A stretch of 18,857 nt of DNA from DASQPR01 sp035263025 (GCA_035263025.1 DATFRR010000206.1:1-18857), one strand, 5' to 3'. Counted from the stretch's first letter, positions 7,240 through 15,327 are shown. Translations and numbers: made by a program. Notes: generated by a model from the letters alone, not told the origin.

Positions 7240-8082
7240 ATGCGCTTTGCCATCAAGACGTCACCGCAGCACACCGAGTGGGCCGACATGCTGGCCGTGT
7301 TCCGCGAGGCGGACAGCATCGAGCTGTTCGAGTCGGGCTGGACGTTCGATCACTTCTACCCGATCGGCGCCACCGATCACGATGGACCGTGCCTCGAGGG
7401 GTGGGTGACGCTCACCGCGCTCGCTCAGGCCACCACCCGACTGCGAGTGGGCAACCTCGTGACCGGCATCCACTACCGCCATCCGGCCGTGCTCGCCAAC
7501 ATGGCCGCGACTCTCGACATCATTTCCGGCGGACGACTCGAACTCGGCATCGGCGCGGGCTGGAACGAGGAGGAATCCGGGGCGTACGGCATCGAGTTGG
7601 GCACCCCACGCGAGCGCAGCGACCGGTTCGAGGAGGCGTGCGAGGTGCTCGTCGGCCTGCTTACCAACGAGGCAACCGACTTCGATGGCAAGTACTACCA
7701 GCTTCGACAGGCCCGCAACGAACCGAAGGGACCGCAGCGCCCACATCCACCGATCTGCATCGGTGGATCAGGTGAGCGGCGGACGTTGCGGACCACGGCG
7801 CGTTTCGCTCAGCACTGGAACTACCTGGGCGGTACGCCGGCCGACTTCGCACACAAGCGCGACGTCCTCTACGCACACTGCGACGCGGTCGGCCGCGATC
7901 CGAAGGAGATCACACTGTCGAGCCACGTACGGTTCGGCCCCGACGGCGATCCGCGTGCCGTCGCGGAGTCTGCCGCCGCACTCGGCGAGGCCGGCATGGA
8001 TCTCGCGATCGTTGTGCTTCCCACGCCGCACACGCCAGCCGTCCTCGGCCCGCTCGCCGATGCGCTGGCACCACTCGCCTGA
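7240..8082 (+). CDS. LLM-class F420-dependent oxidoreductase
   Basis: A 280-residue member of the luciferase-like monooxygenase family that uses reduced coenzyme F420 (or a flavin). The family body is complete: WTFDHFYPI (35-43), EGWVTLTALAQATTRLRVGNLVTG (53-76), RHPAVLANMAATLDIISGGRLELGIGAGWNEEE near 81-113, and PHPPICIGGSGERRTLR near 168-184. F420 use is family knowledge, not provable from motifs alone. Start ATG 7240 follows a -10 at leaderless distance. Its stop is 20 bases before the MBL-fold gene, whose ribosome site lies in the gap, so the two are likely co-transcribed. Substrate unknown; neighbours suggest turnover of a small organic molecule. Confidence 0.93.
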   Translation: MRFAIKTSPQHTEWADMLAVFREADSIELFESGWTFDHFYPIGATDHDGPCLEGWVTLTALAQATTRLRVGNLVTGIHYRHPAVLANMAATLDIISGGRLELGIGAGWNEEESGAYGIELGTPRERSDRFEEACEVLVGLLTNEATDFDGKYYQLRQARNEPKGPQRPHPPICIGGSGERRTLRTTARFAQHWNYLGGTPADFAHKRDVLYAHCDAVGRDPKEITLSSHVRFGPDGDPRAVAESAAALGEAGMDLAIVVLPTPHTPAVLGPLADALAPLA

Positions 8083-8102
8083 GCGCCCCGAAGGGGGACA
8101 CT

Positions 8103-9179
8103 GTGTGTCAAACCGATGGTGCGGACGGCGGCACCGAAGCGCGTTCGGCAATGCCGAGGGTGGCAGCCGGTACGGCGATCGATCCGATCGCTCTCGAACC
8201 AGTCGACGAAGTCGTCATCACGATGCTCGTCGACAACAGCTACGACGCGCTGATGAGCGACATGGGGCCGGCACGTCGCGTGAAACCCAGGGAGCTGGCG
8301 AGGGCGGAGGCGTCGCAGTTCGTCGACGGCACGACGGCGCCGGGTCTGGTCGCCGAGCATGGATTCTCCGCGCTCGTACGGGTTCGCCGCGGGTCTCGTA
8401 CCCACGTCCTCCTGTTCGACACCGGCGTTTCACCGGACGGACTCGCGATCAACGTTGCGCGCTTGGGCATCGACGTGAGCGAGATCGAGGCGCTGGTCCT
8501 GAGTCACGGCCACTTCGACCACTGCGGTGGACTCGCCGGCCTTGCGCGTATGCGTGGTCGCGAGGGGCTGCCGCTCACCGTCCACCCGCTGGTCTGGACC
8601 AGGCGTCGCCTTGTGCCACCCGGCCAGCCAGATTGGGAGCTGCCGACGCTGAGCCGGCGATCGCTGGAAGCCGAGGGCTTCGAGGTCATCGAGCGGCGCA
8701 CGCCGTCACTCCTGCTTGACGAATCCGTGCTGATCACCGGCGAGGTCGACCGTACGACGGAGTTCGAACATGGCTTGCCGTTGCACGAGGCGTGGCGCGG
8801 AGATTCGTGGGAACCGGACCCGCTGATCCTCGACGATCAGGCCCTCGTCGTTCATGTGCGTGGCCGCGGACTCGTGGTGCTCACCGGATGCGGTCACGCC
8901 GGGGCCGTGAACATCGCGCGACACGCGTTGCGGCTTACCGGCGTTGACCGGCTGCACGCGATTCTCGGCGGATTCCACCTCACCGGAAACGCGTTCGAGC
9001 CGATCATTGAGCCAACTGTGGATGCCCTCACCTCGATCGCGCCGGATCTCCTCGTACCGGCACATTGCACGGGTTGGAAGGCGACGCATCGGCTCGCCGC
9101 GGCGCTGCCAACCGCGTTCGTGCCGAACGCGGTTGGCACGAGGTACACGCTTGCCGCCGCCGAAGGGGCCACTACCTAG
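8103..9179 (+). CDS. MBL-fold metallo-hydrolase (COG1237-like)
   Basis: A 358-residue zinc hydrolase of the metallo-beta-lactamase fold. Metal ligands are in SHGHFDH (134-140), GCGH (262-265, H265) and PAHCTGW (319-325, H321), with GGFHLTG at 289-295 between. The layout HPLVW, ITGEVDRTTEFE, DDQALVV and VLTGCGHAG matches proteins usually annotated as dihydropterin aminobenzene-phosphate-synthase-like or simply MBL-fold hydrolases of COG1237; the true substrate is unknown. GTG start at 8103 is chosen for AAGGGGG at 8091-8097, five bases before it; ATG at 8151 is a possible alternative and the first 35 residues look unconserved. Follows the F420 oxidoreductase by 20 bases in a likely operon. Confidence 0.92.
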   Translation: MCQTDGADGGTEARSAMPRVAAGTAIDPIALEPVDEVVITMLVDNSYDALMSDMGPARRVKPRELARAEASQFVDGTTAPGLVAEHGFSALVRVRRGSRTHVLLFDTGVSPDGLAINVARLGIDVSEIEALVLSHGHFDHCGGLAGLARMRGREGLPLTVHPLVWTRRRLVPPGQPDWELPTLSRRSLEAEGFEVIERRTPSLLLDESVLITGEVDRTTEFEHGLPLHEAWRGDSWEPDPLILDDQALVVHVRGRGLVVLTGCGHAGAVNIARHALRLTGVDRLHAILGGFHLTGNAFEPIIEPTVDALTSIAPDLLVPAHCTGWKATHRLAAALPTAFVPNAVGTRYTLAAAEGATT

Positions 9180-9250
9180 ACCGGCACCAGCCCTCGTCCA
9201 GGCCGGAATGGCCTAGGTTGTGGCTCATCGTACGGGTGAGGAGGCCTGTG

Positions 9251-9976
9251 ATGACGGTCTTGACCGACCGCGTGGCGGTGGTGACGGGCGCCTCTACGGG
9301 CATCGGGGCCGGCTTGGCCGCCATGCTTGCCGCGGAGGGCGCACGTGTCGTGCTTGCGGCCCGGCGTGCCGACGAGCTTGACCGGGTCGCCGAAGGTATC
9401 CGCCGAGATGGCGGCACGGCCGTTTCGGTAGTCACCGACCTCGCCGACGACAACGCGCTTGCCATGCTGCTGACCAGAACCCGGGCCGAATTCGGACCGG
9501 TCGACGTGCTCGTCAACAACGCCGGTTACGCCGTATGGAAGTCGTTGGAGACGACCACCATGGCCGAGTGGGATCAGACCTTCGCCGTCAACGTACGGGC
9601 CGCGGCGTTCCTGTGTGCCGCGGTGCTTCCCGACATGCAGACGCGAGGCTTCGGGAGAATCATCAACATCGGCAGTGAGGCCGGGGTGGCCATCGTTCCT
9701 GGCCTCGCTGCCTACTGCGTCAGCAAGCACGCGCTACGTGCACTCACCGAAGTCGTCCAGGACGGTAACCACGACAACGGCATCAAGGCCTGGGTCATCT
9801 GCCCAGGGTTCGTCGACACGCACATGGGTTACGTCGTCCCGGGCGCCAAGCCGGCCAACTTTCTCCAGGTTGCGGAGGTCGTTGACGTGGTTCGCTTCCT
9901 CCTCCACACCGGCGATAACGTCAAGCTGGGCCCGGAGATCTTGCTACGCACCATGCGCAACCCCATGGCCGACTAG
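9251..9976 (+). CDS. Short-chain dehydrogenase/reductase (SDR), classical type
   Basis: A 241-residue NAD(P)-dependent oxidoreductase. The cofactor motif TGASTGIG is at 12-19, with AARR (37-40) after beta-2 suggesting NADP preference. NNAG is at 89-92, and the catalytic set is S142, Y155 and K159 (YCVSK). CPGFVDT (184-190) is the usual PG motif. The C-terminus is short and ends at LLRTMRNPMAD. Start ATG 9251 (preceded by GTG 9248) has a strong ribosome site, GGTGAGGAGG at 9235-9244. A TAGGTT at 9214-9219 could be its own -10, so it may be transcribed separately from, or together with, the MBL gene 71 bases upstream. Substrate unknown. Converges with the NlpC/P60 gene across 50 bases without an obvious terminator. 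Confidence 0.93.
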   Translation: MTVLTDRVAVVTGASTGIGAGLAAMLAAEGARVVLAARRADELDRVAEGIRRDGGTAVSVVTDLADDNALAMLLTRTRAEFGPVDVLVNNAGYAVWKSLETTTMAEWDQTFAVNVRAAAFLCAAVLPDMQTRGFGRIINIGSEAGVAIVPGLAAYCVSKHALRALTEVVQDGNHDNGIKAWVICPGFVDTHMGYVVPGAKPANFLQVAEVVDVVRFLLHTGDNVKLGPEILLRTMRNPMAD

Positions 9977-10026
9977 CCAGCGCCACCGCCGGGCATCGCT
10001 GTCCAGCGTCGCGTCGCCGTTGACCG

Positions 10027-11124
10027 TTAGGTGCCGTTGACGCGCCGGTAGCCGTTGGCGACCACCGTGTCGAACGTGATCCGTGACTCCTTCAACGGTT
10101 CGCCGGTGTGCTCGGCCTGCACGACCCAGCCGTTGCCGATGTAGATCGTCACGTGATGCCCACTGTTGTAGAAGACGAGGTCGCCCACCCGCAGGTCACT
10201 CTTTGCGATCGCGTGCGACTCGGTCCACTGTGAGCCGGTGAAATGGTCCAGCGTGACGCCGGCCGCCTTCCACGCGACCATCGTGAGCCCGGAGCAGTCG
10301 TATTCGCTGGGGCCGGCTTCGGCCCAGCCATACCAGTGGACCGTCGGCCAGACCAGCGAGCAGGCCTTCTTTGCGGCCGTGTAGCCCGCCCCACCACTGG
10401 AGACCTGTGGACACGCGACCGGCAGCACGTAGCACTTGCTCGTCTTCGAGGTACAGCTGCCGCTCGTACCGCCGCCGGTGCTGGTGCTTGCCTCCTTGGC
10501 CGCAGCCGCGGCCTGCGCCGCTTGAAGTGTCTGCAGGTGCCCGAGCTTGGCGAGGATGTCCTTCTTCGTCGTGGCCAGCTGAGCCTTCTGCGCCGCCTCC
10601 TGCTTGATGAGCGTGTCGAGGGCGGCCTTCTGGGTCTGGTACTGGCCGACGATTGCGTTGGCGGTCGTGACCGTATCCCGCTGGTTCTTCTCGATCACCG
10701 AAAGCATGCCCAGTTGGTCGACGAAGTCGCGCGCTGACGACGCGTCCATCAGTGCGACTAGGCCGCTGCCGGGCCCCGCGACGTAGAGATCACGGACCAC
10801 GGACGCGACGCGTTGTTGGGCAACCGCGGACTCGAGCTGTGCCGGGGCCACTTTCTGGCCAAGCTGCGCCGACTTCTTCTCGTCGGCGGCTAGCTTCGTG
10901 GCGATGCCGTTGTACTGCTCGACGACCGTCTCGATCTGATTGTTGAGAGCGTTGATTTGCTGCGAGAGGCTCGGTGCCGCATGTGCCGCGGTAGCCGGCA
11001 GCAACACGCAAAGACCGGCGGCGACGATAGCCAGCGCTGAGCCGACCGCCACGATACGGCGACGTGTGGTGATTGTGGCATGTTCGGGCGGACGTGGTTC
11101 AGGACTGACCCGGGGGGTGGCCAC
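10027..11124 (-). CDS. Secreted NlpC/P60 peptidoglycan hydrolase with coiled-coil N-terminal part
   Basis: A 365-residue exported cell-wall hydrolase. After a basic start, a hydrophobic signal segment lies at about 24-48 with a likely cut after AAHAA (46-50). Residues 52-210 are mostly coiled coil (Gln, Lys and Ala rich), as in RipA-like proteins, then a Ser/Thr/Gly linker. The catalytic domain (about 245-365) has Cys277 in YDCSGL and the His of HHVTIYIG (323-324); the third polar residue is near QAEH (336-339). Unusual points: four cysteines before the domain (C224, C231, C238, C255) that could form disulfides, and VHWYGWAEAGPSEYDCSGL where most relatives have PYVWGG-type sequence. Start GTG 11124 has AAGGAG at 11134-11139. 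A c-di-AMP riboswitch lies immediately upstream, linking wall cleavage to c-di-AMP level. Confidence 0.93.
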   Translation of the reverse strand: MATPRVSPEPRPPEHATITTRRRIVAVGSALAIVAAGLCVLLPATAAHAAPSLSQQINALNNQIETVVEQYNGIATKLAADEKKSAQLGQKVAPAQLESAVAQQRVASVVRDLYVAGPGSGLVALMDASSARDFVDQLGMLSVIEKNQRDTVTTANAIVGQYQTQKAALDTLIKQEAAQKAQLATTKKDILAKLGHLQTLQAAQAAAAAKEASTSTGGGTSGSCTSKTSKCYVLPVACPQVSSGGAGYTAAKKACSLVWPTVHWYGWAEAGPSEYDCSGLTMVAWKAAGVTLDHFTGSQWTESHAIAKSDLRVGDLVFYNSGHHVTIYIGNGWVVQAEHTGEPLKESRITFDTVVANGYRRVNGT

Positions 11125-11144
11125 GAGCTGACGCTCCTTCTTCC

Positions 11145-11285
11145 GTGCCGCTGACCGGGTTAGCTGACGGGTTCGGACGGGAAGTGCGCCCTACACGCCA
11201 TAAATTTCGGCGTCGATTCACCCCAGGTGGAACTGGTTCCCCGGTTCGCATGTGGCGGTCAACCACGATGCGATTAAGCGGTGTC
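11145..11285 (-). promoter_or_regulatory. Cyclic di-AMP riboswitch (ydaO-yuaA class)
   Basis: Reading leftward, the leader of the NlpC/P60 gene shows the conserved ydaO blocks in order: GAACCGGGGAACC (11247-11235), GGGGTGAA (11224-11217), a variable hairpin (GACGCC pairing with GGCGT), TAGGG, CCGTCCGAACCCGTC, and the hallmark AACCCGTCAGCTAACC (11173-11158). A closing P1 stem pairs ACCGCT (11282-11277) with AGCGG (11152-11148). The gene ribosome site (11134-11139) lies just 8 bases past P1. In this class c-di-AMP binding generally lowers expression, and wall hydrolases are the classic actinobacterial target. No terminator hairpin with a T-run was seen, so control may act on translation. Exact edges are approximate. 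Confidence 0.9.
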
Positions 11286-11336
11286 GCACCCGCGACCGCC
11301 CGGATGGCTGCCAACATCGGATGCAGACCGATTTTC

Positions 11337-11366
11337 ACCTTAGGTAACCGATGCCGCGGCAAGCAA
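11337..11366 (-). promoter_or_regulatory. Candidate sigma-70-type promoter for the riboswitch/NlpC transcript
   Basis: TTGCTT (11366-11361), 18-base spacer, TAAGGT (11342-11337). The start of transcription would be near 11330, about 45 bases before the riboswitch P1. Only consensus likeness and position support this. Confidence 0.4.
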
Positions 11367-11716
11367 GGTAAACAACCCCTCAATCGCTGCGCAACCATGG
11401 CGACACGTAGCGTGTTCGCTCCGAAGGACTCAGTGCGCGCTCCACACTGGTCGTTGCGCGACGACGGCTACCGACCGCGCATTCGCTGCTCCGCACACGT
11501 GATAGGCGGCAATCTTGACGAACCGGCTCTTGCGCCTAGTCCGCCATCCAATCATGGCCAACACTTCACGCGCCTGTCCGCGCGCCCGGCTGCCTCGTCG
11601 TCGTCACCCGTCCGTGAAACCCCGCGCTCGCGATTAGCACCGATTCATCCACGCGCAGACGCTCGCTAGACACGTTCCGCTCACCGTTGGGATGCTTAGC
11701 CGTGCGCTGATGCGTT
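11367..11716. other. Gene-free spacer between divergent NlpC/P60 and phosphatase genes
   Basis: No frame here looks like protein and no RNA fold was recognised. A bulged palindrome at 11403-11415 (ACACG, TAG, CGTGT) is the only symmetric word noted and could be an operator or chance. The plus-strand frame from 11145 to 11669 covers the riboswitch and is antisense noise. Confidence 0.4.
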
Positions 11717-11722
11717 TAGGTT
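11717..11722 (+). promoter_or_regulatory. -10 box upstream of the phosphatase gene
   Basis: TAGGTT followed by six bases and an ATG at 11729. Transcription would begin at or next to 11729, allowing either a leaderless start there or a 33-base leader to the ATG at 11762, which has its own ribosome site. No clear -35. Confidence 0.4.
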
Positions 11723-11761
11723 CCGTCCATGGTGGATGACGTCTCTGGAAAGGGAAGAGTC

Positions 11762-14110
11762 ATGGGTCTGGGGAGATCTGCCCGTCCAGCACGGCGAGTT
11801 GCTCTGATAGCAGTCGCTGGCCTAGTTGGCGCGGGTCTGGTCGTGACGAGTGTGCAGGCACAACGTACGCCGAACGCGGCGAATTCAACGACGTCCGGCA
11901 CGTGCCAGCTCGGCAACGGGGTGCAGCACGTGATCAGCCTGGTCTTCGACAATGTGCACTTCGCGCGGGACAACCCGAATGTGCCGTCGGATCTCGAGCA
12001 GATGCCGCACCTGCTGAATTTCCTCGAGCAGAACGGCACGGTGATGTCGAACCTGCACACACCGATGATCGCTCACACCGCCGACGACAGTCTGTCGATC
12101 TACACCGGCCTATACGGCGACCGGCATGGCCAGCCGCTGAGCAACACGTACAAGACGTACAACCCGGACGGTACGACCGATCCGGCGACGTCGTTCACGT
12201 ACTGGACCAGCCCGGTCGTGGACACCCTGGCGACGCCGAGTGCCGGTCATGACACCGCGCCGTCGATGGCGTATTCGGCGACCACGCCCGCCACGCCGAA
12301 CACCGGTCAGCAGACGCCAGCACCATGGGTACCGTTCACTCGCGCGGGCTGCACGGTCGGTGACTTCTCCACCGCGAACATGGTGCTCGAGAACACCAAC
12401 CAGGACATCAACACGGTGTTCGGCCCGAACTCGCCGGAAAGCGCGCAGCTCGCGGCCGACCCCGATTCGTTCAAGGATCCGGAGGTCGCCGACTACATCG
12501 GCGTCGCGGTGCACTGCGCGCAAGGCGATGCGACGTGCGCCAACGCTCAGGCGATCAAGTTCGGGCAGACCACGCCATCGCCGAGCGCGCAGCCTGATCT
12601 GCTTCCCACCGAGCCGGGTGGCTATAACGGCTACCAGGGACTGTTCGGGGCCAGGTACGTCGCGCCGGTGCTTGGTGCCGGTACGCCGAACCTGACGCAC
12701 GCCGGCTACCCGGTCACCGATGCGAACGGTGTGCTGACGGACTTGTCCGGTGCCCCGATCATCAACTCGTTCAGCCACACGCCGGGCTTCCCTGGGTTCA
12801 GTCCCACCGCGTCGCAGACGCTTGCCTACCTCGCTGACATGCAAGAGAACGGCGTCCCAGTGACGTACGGCTACATCTCCGACATCCACGAGCGCAAGGC
12901 CGGCACGAGCAACTGCACGACGGCCTCCGCGACCGCGTCCGGCCGGCCGATCGGTCCGGGCGACAGCTGCTACGTGTCGAACGCCAAGGCGTACGACGAT
13001 GCCTTCGCGGCGTTCTTCGACCGCCTCCAGTCCGACGGCATCACGCCGGCGAATACCGTCTTCCTCATCAGTGCCGAGGAGAACGACCAGCTCGCCGGCG
13101 CGAACGTCGGCCGGGCCAGCCAGCCCACGCCGACGGGCTGCGATGGAGTCAACGTCGCATGTCACTACGCCGTCGGTCAGATCGGTGAGCTCGCGGCTAA
13201 CGTCAAGGGACTGCTCTCGACGACGGCCAGCAAGAACACCGCGTTCGACATCGAGCCACAGGGCGCGTCGATCTACGTGCACGGCCAGCCGGCGGCCAAC
13301 GACCCGACGGTACGGCAGCTCGAACGCGACACCGCGAACATGACGGGCGACAACCCGTACAGCGGTGCCATGGGCGAGAAGATCGTCAAGTACCAGGCCG
13401 GCGCGGTGGAGCAGCAGATCCTGCATATGCAGACCGGCGATCCGTTGCGTACGCCGACGTACACGTTGTTCCCCGTACCGGACTACTTCTTCGCCACGAG
13501 CGGTCCGAATGTGTCGATCAACAGCGGGTTCGCGTGGGACCACGGCTACTACTCGCCGAACATCGACATCACCTGGGGCGCCTTCGTCGGTCCTGGTGTC
13601 GCGAAGTTGGGCGTTGACGGGCCACAGCCCGCCGACGGCAACGAGGCGTCGGATCCCAACTCGACGCGTACGGTGCCGCAGGCCAGCCAGACGGGTACGT
13701 ACGTCGACGAGGTCGACTTGCGACCCACGCTGCTTCACTTGGTCGGGCTGCAAGACGACTACCCGTCCGACGGCACGATCGTGAACCAGGTGCTGACGAA
13801 CCCGACGGCGACCCCGGACAGCCTGGCGGCGCTCTACCGCCAGCTGAACTCGAGCGTCGGTGCGTTCGCGACGGACACGCTGATCGCCGAGTCCGCAGCT
13901 CTCGCTAGCGGGTCGGCAAGCGACGATCAGCGCTACGCCGCCGTCGAAGAGACACTCCAGCATTTGTCAAAGGCTCGCGATGCGTTGGCCAATGACATCA
14001 AGCAGGTGCTGGCGACCGGACAGGCACCCTCGCACGGGAAGCTCACGTCGTTGACCGCGCGCGGCAACGCGCTGCTCAGGCAGGCAGCAGAACTCGCTGC
14101 GACAAGCTGA
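11762..14110 (+). CDS. Secreted alkaline phosphatase superfamily enzyme
   Basis: A 782-residue exported protein. The signal segment is at about 11-33, ending VTSVQA. The body matches large actinobacterial proteins annotated as alkaline phosphatase family: metal-site VFDN (D63), HFARDNPNVPSDLEQMPHL (66-84), AHTADD with a candidate nucleophile T106, YISDIHERK (371-379, D374 and H376), AWDHGYYSPN (591-600, D593 and H594), FVGPGV (608-613) and DLRPTLLHLVGL (652-663), a hallmark of the superfamily C-terminal core. Where many relatives have a DHG box this protein has SAEENDQL (437-444). The last 70 residues are helical. Substrate (phosphate monoester, diester or sulfate) is not decided. ATG 11762 is preferred for GGAAAGGGA upstream; the ATG at 11729 would add 11 residues. 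Ends at a strong hairpin. Confidence 0.85.
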   Translation: MGLGRSARPARRVALIAVAGLVGAGLVVTSVQAQRTPNAANSTTSGTCQLGNGVQHVISLVFDNVHFARDNPNVPSDLEQMPHLLNFLEQNGTVMSNLHTPMIAHTADDSLSIYTGLYGDRHGQPLSNTYKTYNPDGTTDPATSFTYWTSPVVDTLATPSAGHDTAPSMAYSATTPATPNTGQQTPAPWVPFTRAGCTVGDFSTANMVLENTNQDINTVFGPNSPESAQLAADPDSFKDPEVADYIGVAVHCAQGDATCANAQAIKFGQTTPSPSAQPDLLPTEPGGYNGYQGLFGARYVAPVLGAGTPNLTHAGYPVTDANGVLTDLSGAPIINSFSHTPGFPGFSPTASQTLAYLADMQENGVPVTYGYISDIHERKAGTSNCTTASATASGRPIGPGDSCYVSNAKAYDDAFAAFFDRLQSDGITPANTVFLISAEENDQLAGANVGRASQPTPTGCDGVNVACHYAVGQIGELAANVKGLLSTTASKNTAFDIEPQGASIYVHGQPAANDPTVRQLERDTANMTGDNPYSGAMGEKIVKYQAGAVEQQILHMQTGDPLRTPTYTLFPVPDYFFATSGPNVSINSGFAWDHGYYSPNIDITWGAFVGPGVAKLGVDGPQPADGNEASDPNSTRTVPQASQTGTYVDEVDLRPTLLHLVGLQDDYPSDGTIVNQVLTNPTATPDSLAALYRQLNSSVGAFATDTLIAESAALASGSASDDQRYAAVEETLQHLSKARDALANDIKQVLATGQAPSHGKLTSLTARGNALLRQAAELAATS

Positions 14111-14123
14111 ACATTCAAAGCAT

Positions 14124-14156
14124 CGCCGGGTCCGCGCTATCCGCGCGGACCCGGCG
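14124..14156. terminator. Strong symmetric hairpin between convergent genes
   Basis: Arms 14124-14137 and 14143-14156 pair perfectly over 14 base pairs around a five-base loop. It lies 13 bases after the phosphatase stop and 22 bases beyond the stop of the leftward small gene, so it can serve both. There is no T-run, as is common for actinobacterial terminators. Confidence 0.8.
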
Positions 14157-14178
14157 GTCACGACCTGGCGCCGGAACG

Positions 14179-14586
14179 CTACCAGCGATCCAGTCCGTAC
14201 GCGTCCTTCATCGCCTGAAACGCTGCGGGGTTCGCGGCATGCAAGATCTCTGGATCCGCGGTGGGATATATGTGGTCAATAACGCTGTGAAATAGCGCGT
14301 TGGCATAAATTTCGTGTGGCACCGGTCCGAGTGCCAGGATCTCCTCGATAACCTCAAGGCTGCGACGCAGCATCTGCATGTTTCCGTCGCGCATTGCCGG
14401 ATCCATGATGTCGACCCGGAACAGTGTGCACAGCTCAAAAGGCGAGACGATGATCACGTCGCTGTTGCGTTCCGCCGAATAGCGCAGGTCGTCCGCAGCC
14501 ATTTCTGCCAGGCGTATCCGCAGCTCAGGCGTCTTGCGCCACAAGATGTCCGCAATGGACCCCAGGCTCATCTCAATCGTGGACAT
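14179..14586 (-). CDS. Small hypothetical protein, all-helical by appearance
   Basis: A 135-residue soluble protein that I do not recognise. It has no signal peptide, membrane segment or metal motif; it is acidic and Leu/Ile/Met-rich with long likely helices (10-40, 68-85, 92-108, 118-130) and ends GLDRW. Its shape recalls small helical immunity-type or DUF proteins, but this is impression only. Start ATG 14586 is chosen because GGGAG lies upstream and a good promoter (TTGGGT-17-TAATCT) is placed for a leader of about 20 bases; the in-frame TTG at 14640 would start inside that promoter. By hand count GC is about 58% over 14221-14520, against roughly 62-65% in lines sampled from neighbours, hinting at transfer. 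It shares the symmetric terminator with the phosphatase gene. Confidence 0.7.
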   Translation of the reverse strand: MSTIEMSLGSIADILWRKTPELRIRLAEMAADDLRYSAERNSDVIIVSPFELCTLFRVDIMDPAMRDGNMQMLRRSLEVIEEILALGPVPHEIYANALFHSVIDHIYPTADPEILHAANPAAFQAMKDAYGLDRW

Positions 14587-14611
14587 CGCCACGGCTCCCA
14601 CGCACTGGTTC

Positions 14612-14640
14612 AGATTAGATGGGCTCTCGGCCCAACCCAA
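14612..14640 (-). promoter_or_regulatory. Sigma-70-type promoter for the 135-residue protein gene
   Basis: TTGGGT (14640-14635), spacer of exactly 17 bases, TAATCT (14617-14612). Predicted transcription start is near 14605, about 20 bases before the ATG at 14586. This is the best consensus promoter seen in the window. Confidence 0.55.
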
Positions 14641-14661
14641 CGGGGCGGCGAGATGCGTCGG

Positions 14662-15321
14662 TCAGTTGGCGGTGCAGTCGATCGGCGCGAAATTAGGCCG
14701 GGCACCGGCGCCGGCTGGCACGCTGACCCGCACCGACACTTGGTCGTCGGTCGGGTCGCTGTCCGGGTGGGCCAGGACCGCCGACACCGTGAGCGTCAGG
14801 CTGAACGCGGCCTGCCGAGGCGCGACCGGAAGGTTTGCCAGCAGCTGCTGGAAGGCGGTCGAGTCGGTGATGTGATCACCCTGGTCGTCGGCGATGCGGA
14901 AGCTCACCATGGTGGGTTGGCGCAGTGGCAGGCCGCCGACGTGGGCCGCGGTCACCAGTACCCCGATGGCGTTGGAGCCGTTGCCGAGGTCGGCCCACAT
15001 GCATGTCGGCCGGCCCGTTTGCGGATCGTGGTCCAGGGTGATGCTGAAGTCCTCGCTGACCTGCCGGATGTTGAACGAACTGTTGCCGGGCTCGGGGCTC
15101 GGGCTGGCGGAGGCGCTGTGGCCGTTGGCGGGACCTGTTGCGCCCGATCGGCCGACGGTGTTCGAGGGGACCGGCGCGGGTGTCGGGCCCGCGGACGTCG
15201 AGGCGGAGGCGAATGGCAAGCCGCCCAGCTGGCCACGTCCGTCGGCCCGATGCGCGCAGGCGCCGACGGCAAGGAGCGACGCCACGATGTAGCAGGCCGT
15301 CCACGCTCGTCGATGAGTCAT
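14662..15321 (-). CDS. Predicted lipoprotein of unknown function
   Basis: A 219-residue exported protein. The N-terminus is a short lipoprotein signal: MTHRR, hydrophobic WTACYIVASLLAVGAC, with lipobox VGAC and the lipidated Cys22. Residues 25-80 are a Ser/Pro/Ala/Gly-rich low-complexity tether. Residues about 82-219 form a compact domain with SITLDHDPQTG and two cysteines (in TCMW, and the near-terminal DCTAN) that could form a disulfide; I do not recognise a named family. ATG 15321 has no ribosome site but has TAGGGT exactly six bases upstream, fitting a leaderless mRNA. It is followed 22 bases later by the promoter of the small downstream gene, so it is probably transcribed alone. Confidence 0.82.
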   Translation of the reverse strand: MTHRRAWTACYIVASLLAVGACAHRADGRGQLGGLPFASASTSAGPTPAPVPSNTVGRSGATGPANGHSASASPSPEPGNSSFNIRQVSEDFSITLDHDPQTGRPTCMWADLGNGSNAIGVLVTAAHVGGLPLRQPTMVSFRIADDQGDHITDSTAFQQLLANLPVAPRQAAFSLTLTVSAVLAHPDSDPTDDQVSVRVSVPAGAGARPNFAPIDCTAN

Positions 15322-15327
15322 GCGCGC

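Noticed and set aside
9200..9214. AGGCC-GGAAT-GGCCT hairpin after the MBL gene as a terminator
   Set aside because: Five base pairs and no T-run; too weak to claim termination.
12110..13963. 617-codon minus-strand open frame inside the phosphatase gene
   Set aside because: Exactly antisense to a well-supported gene; low-complexity Arg/Val-rich translation typical of GC-rich shadow frames.
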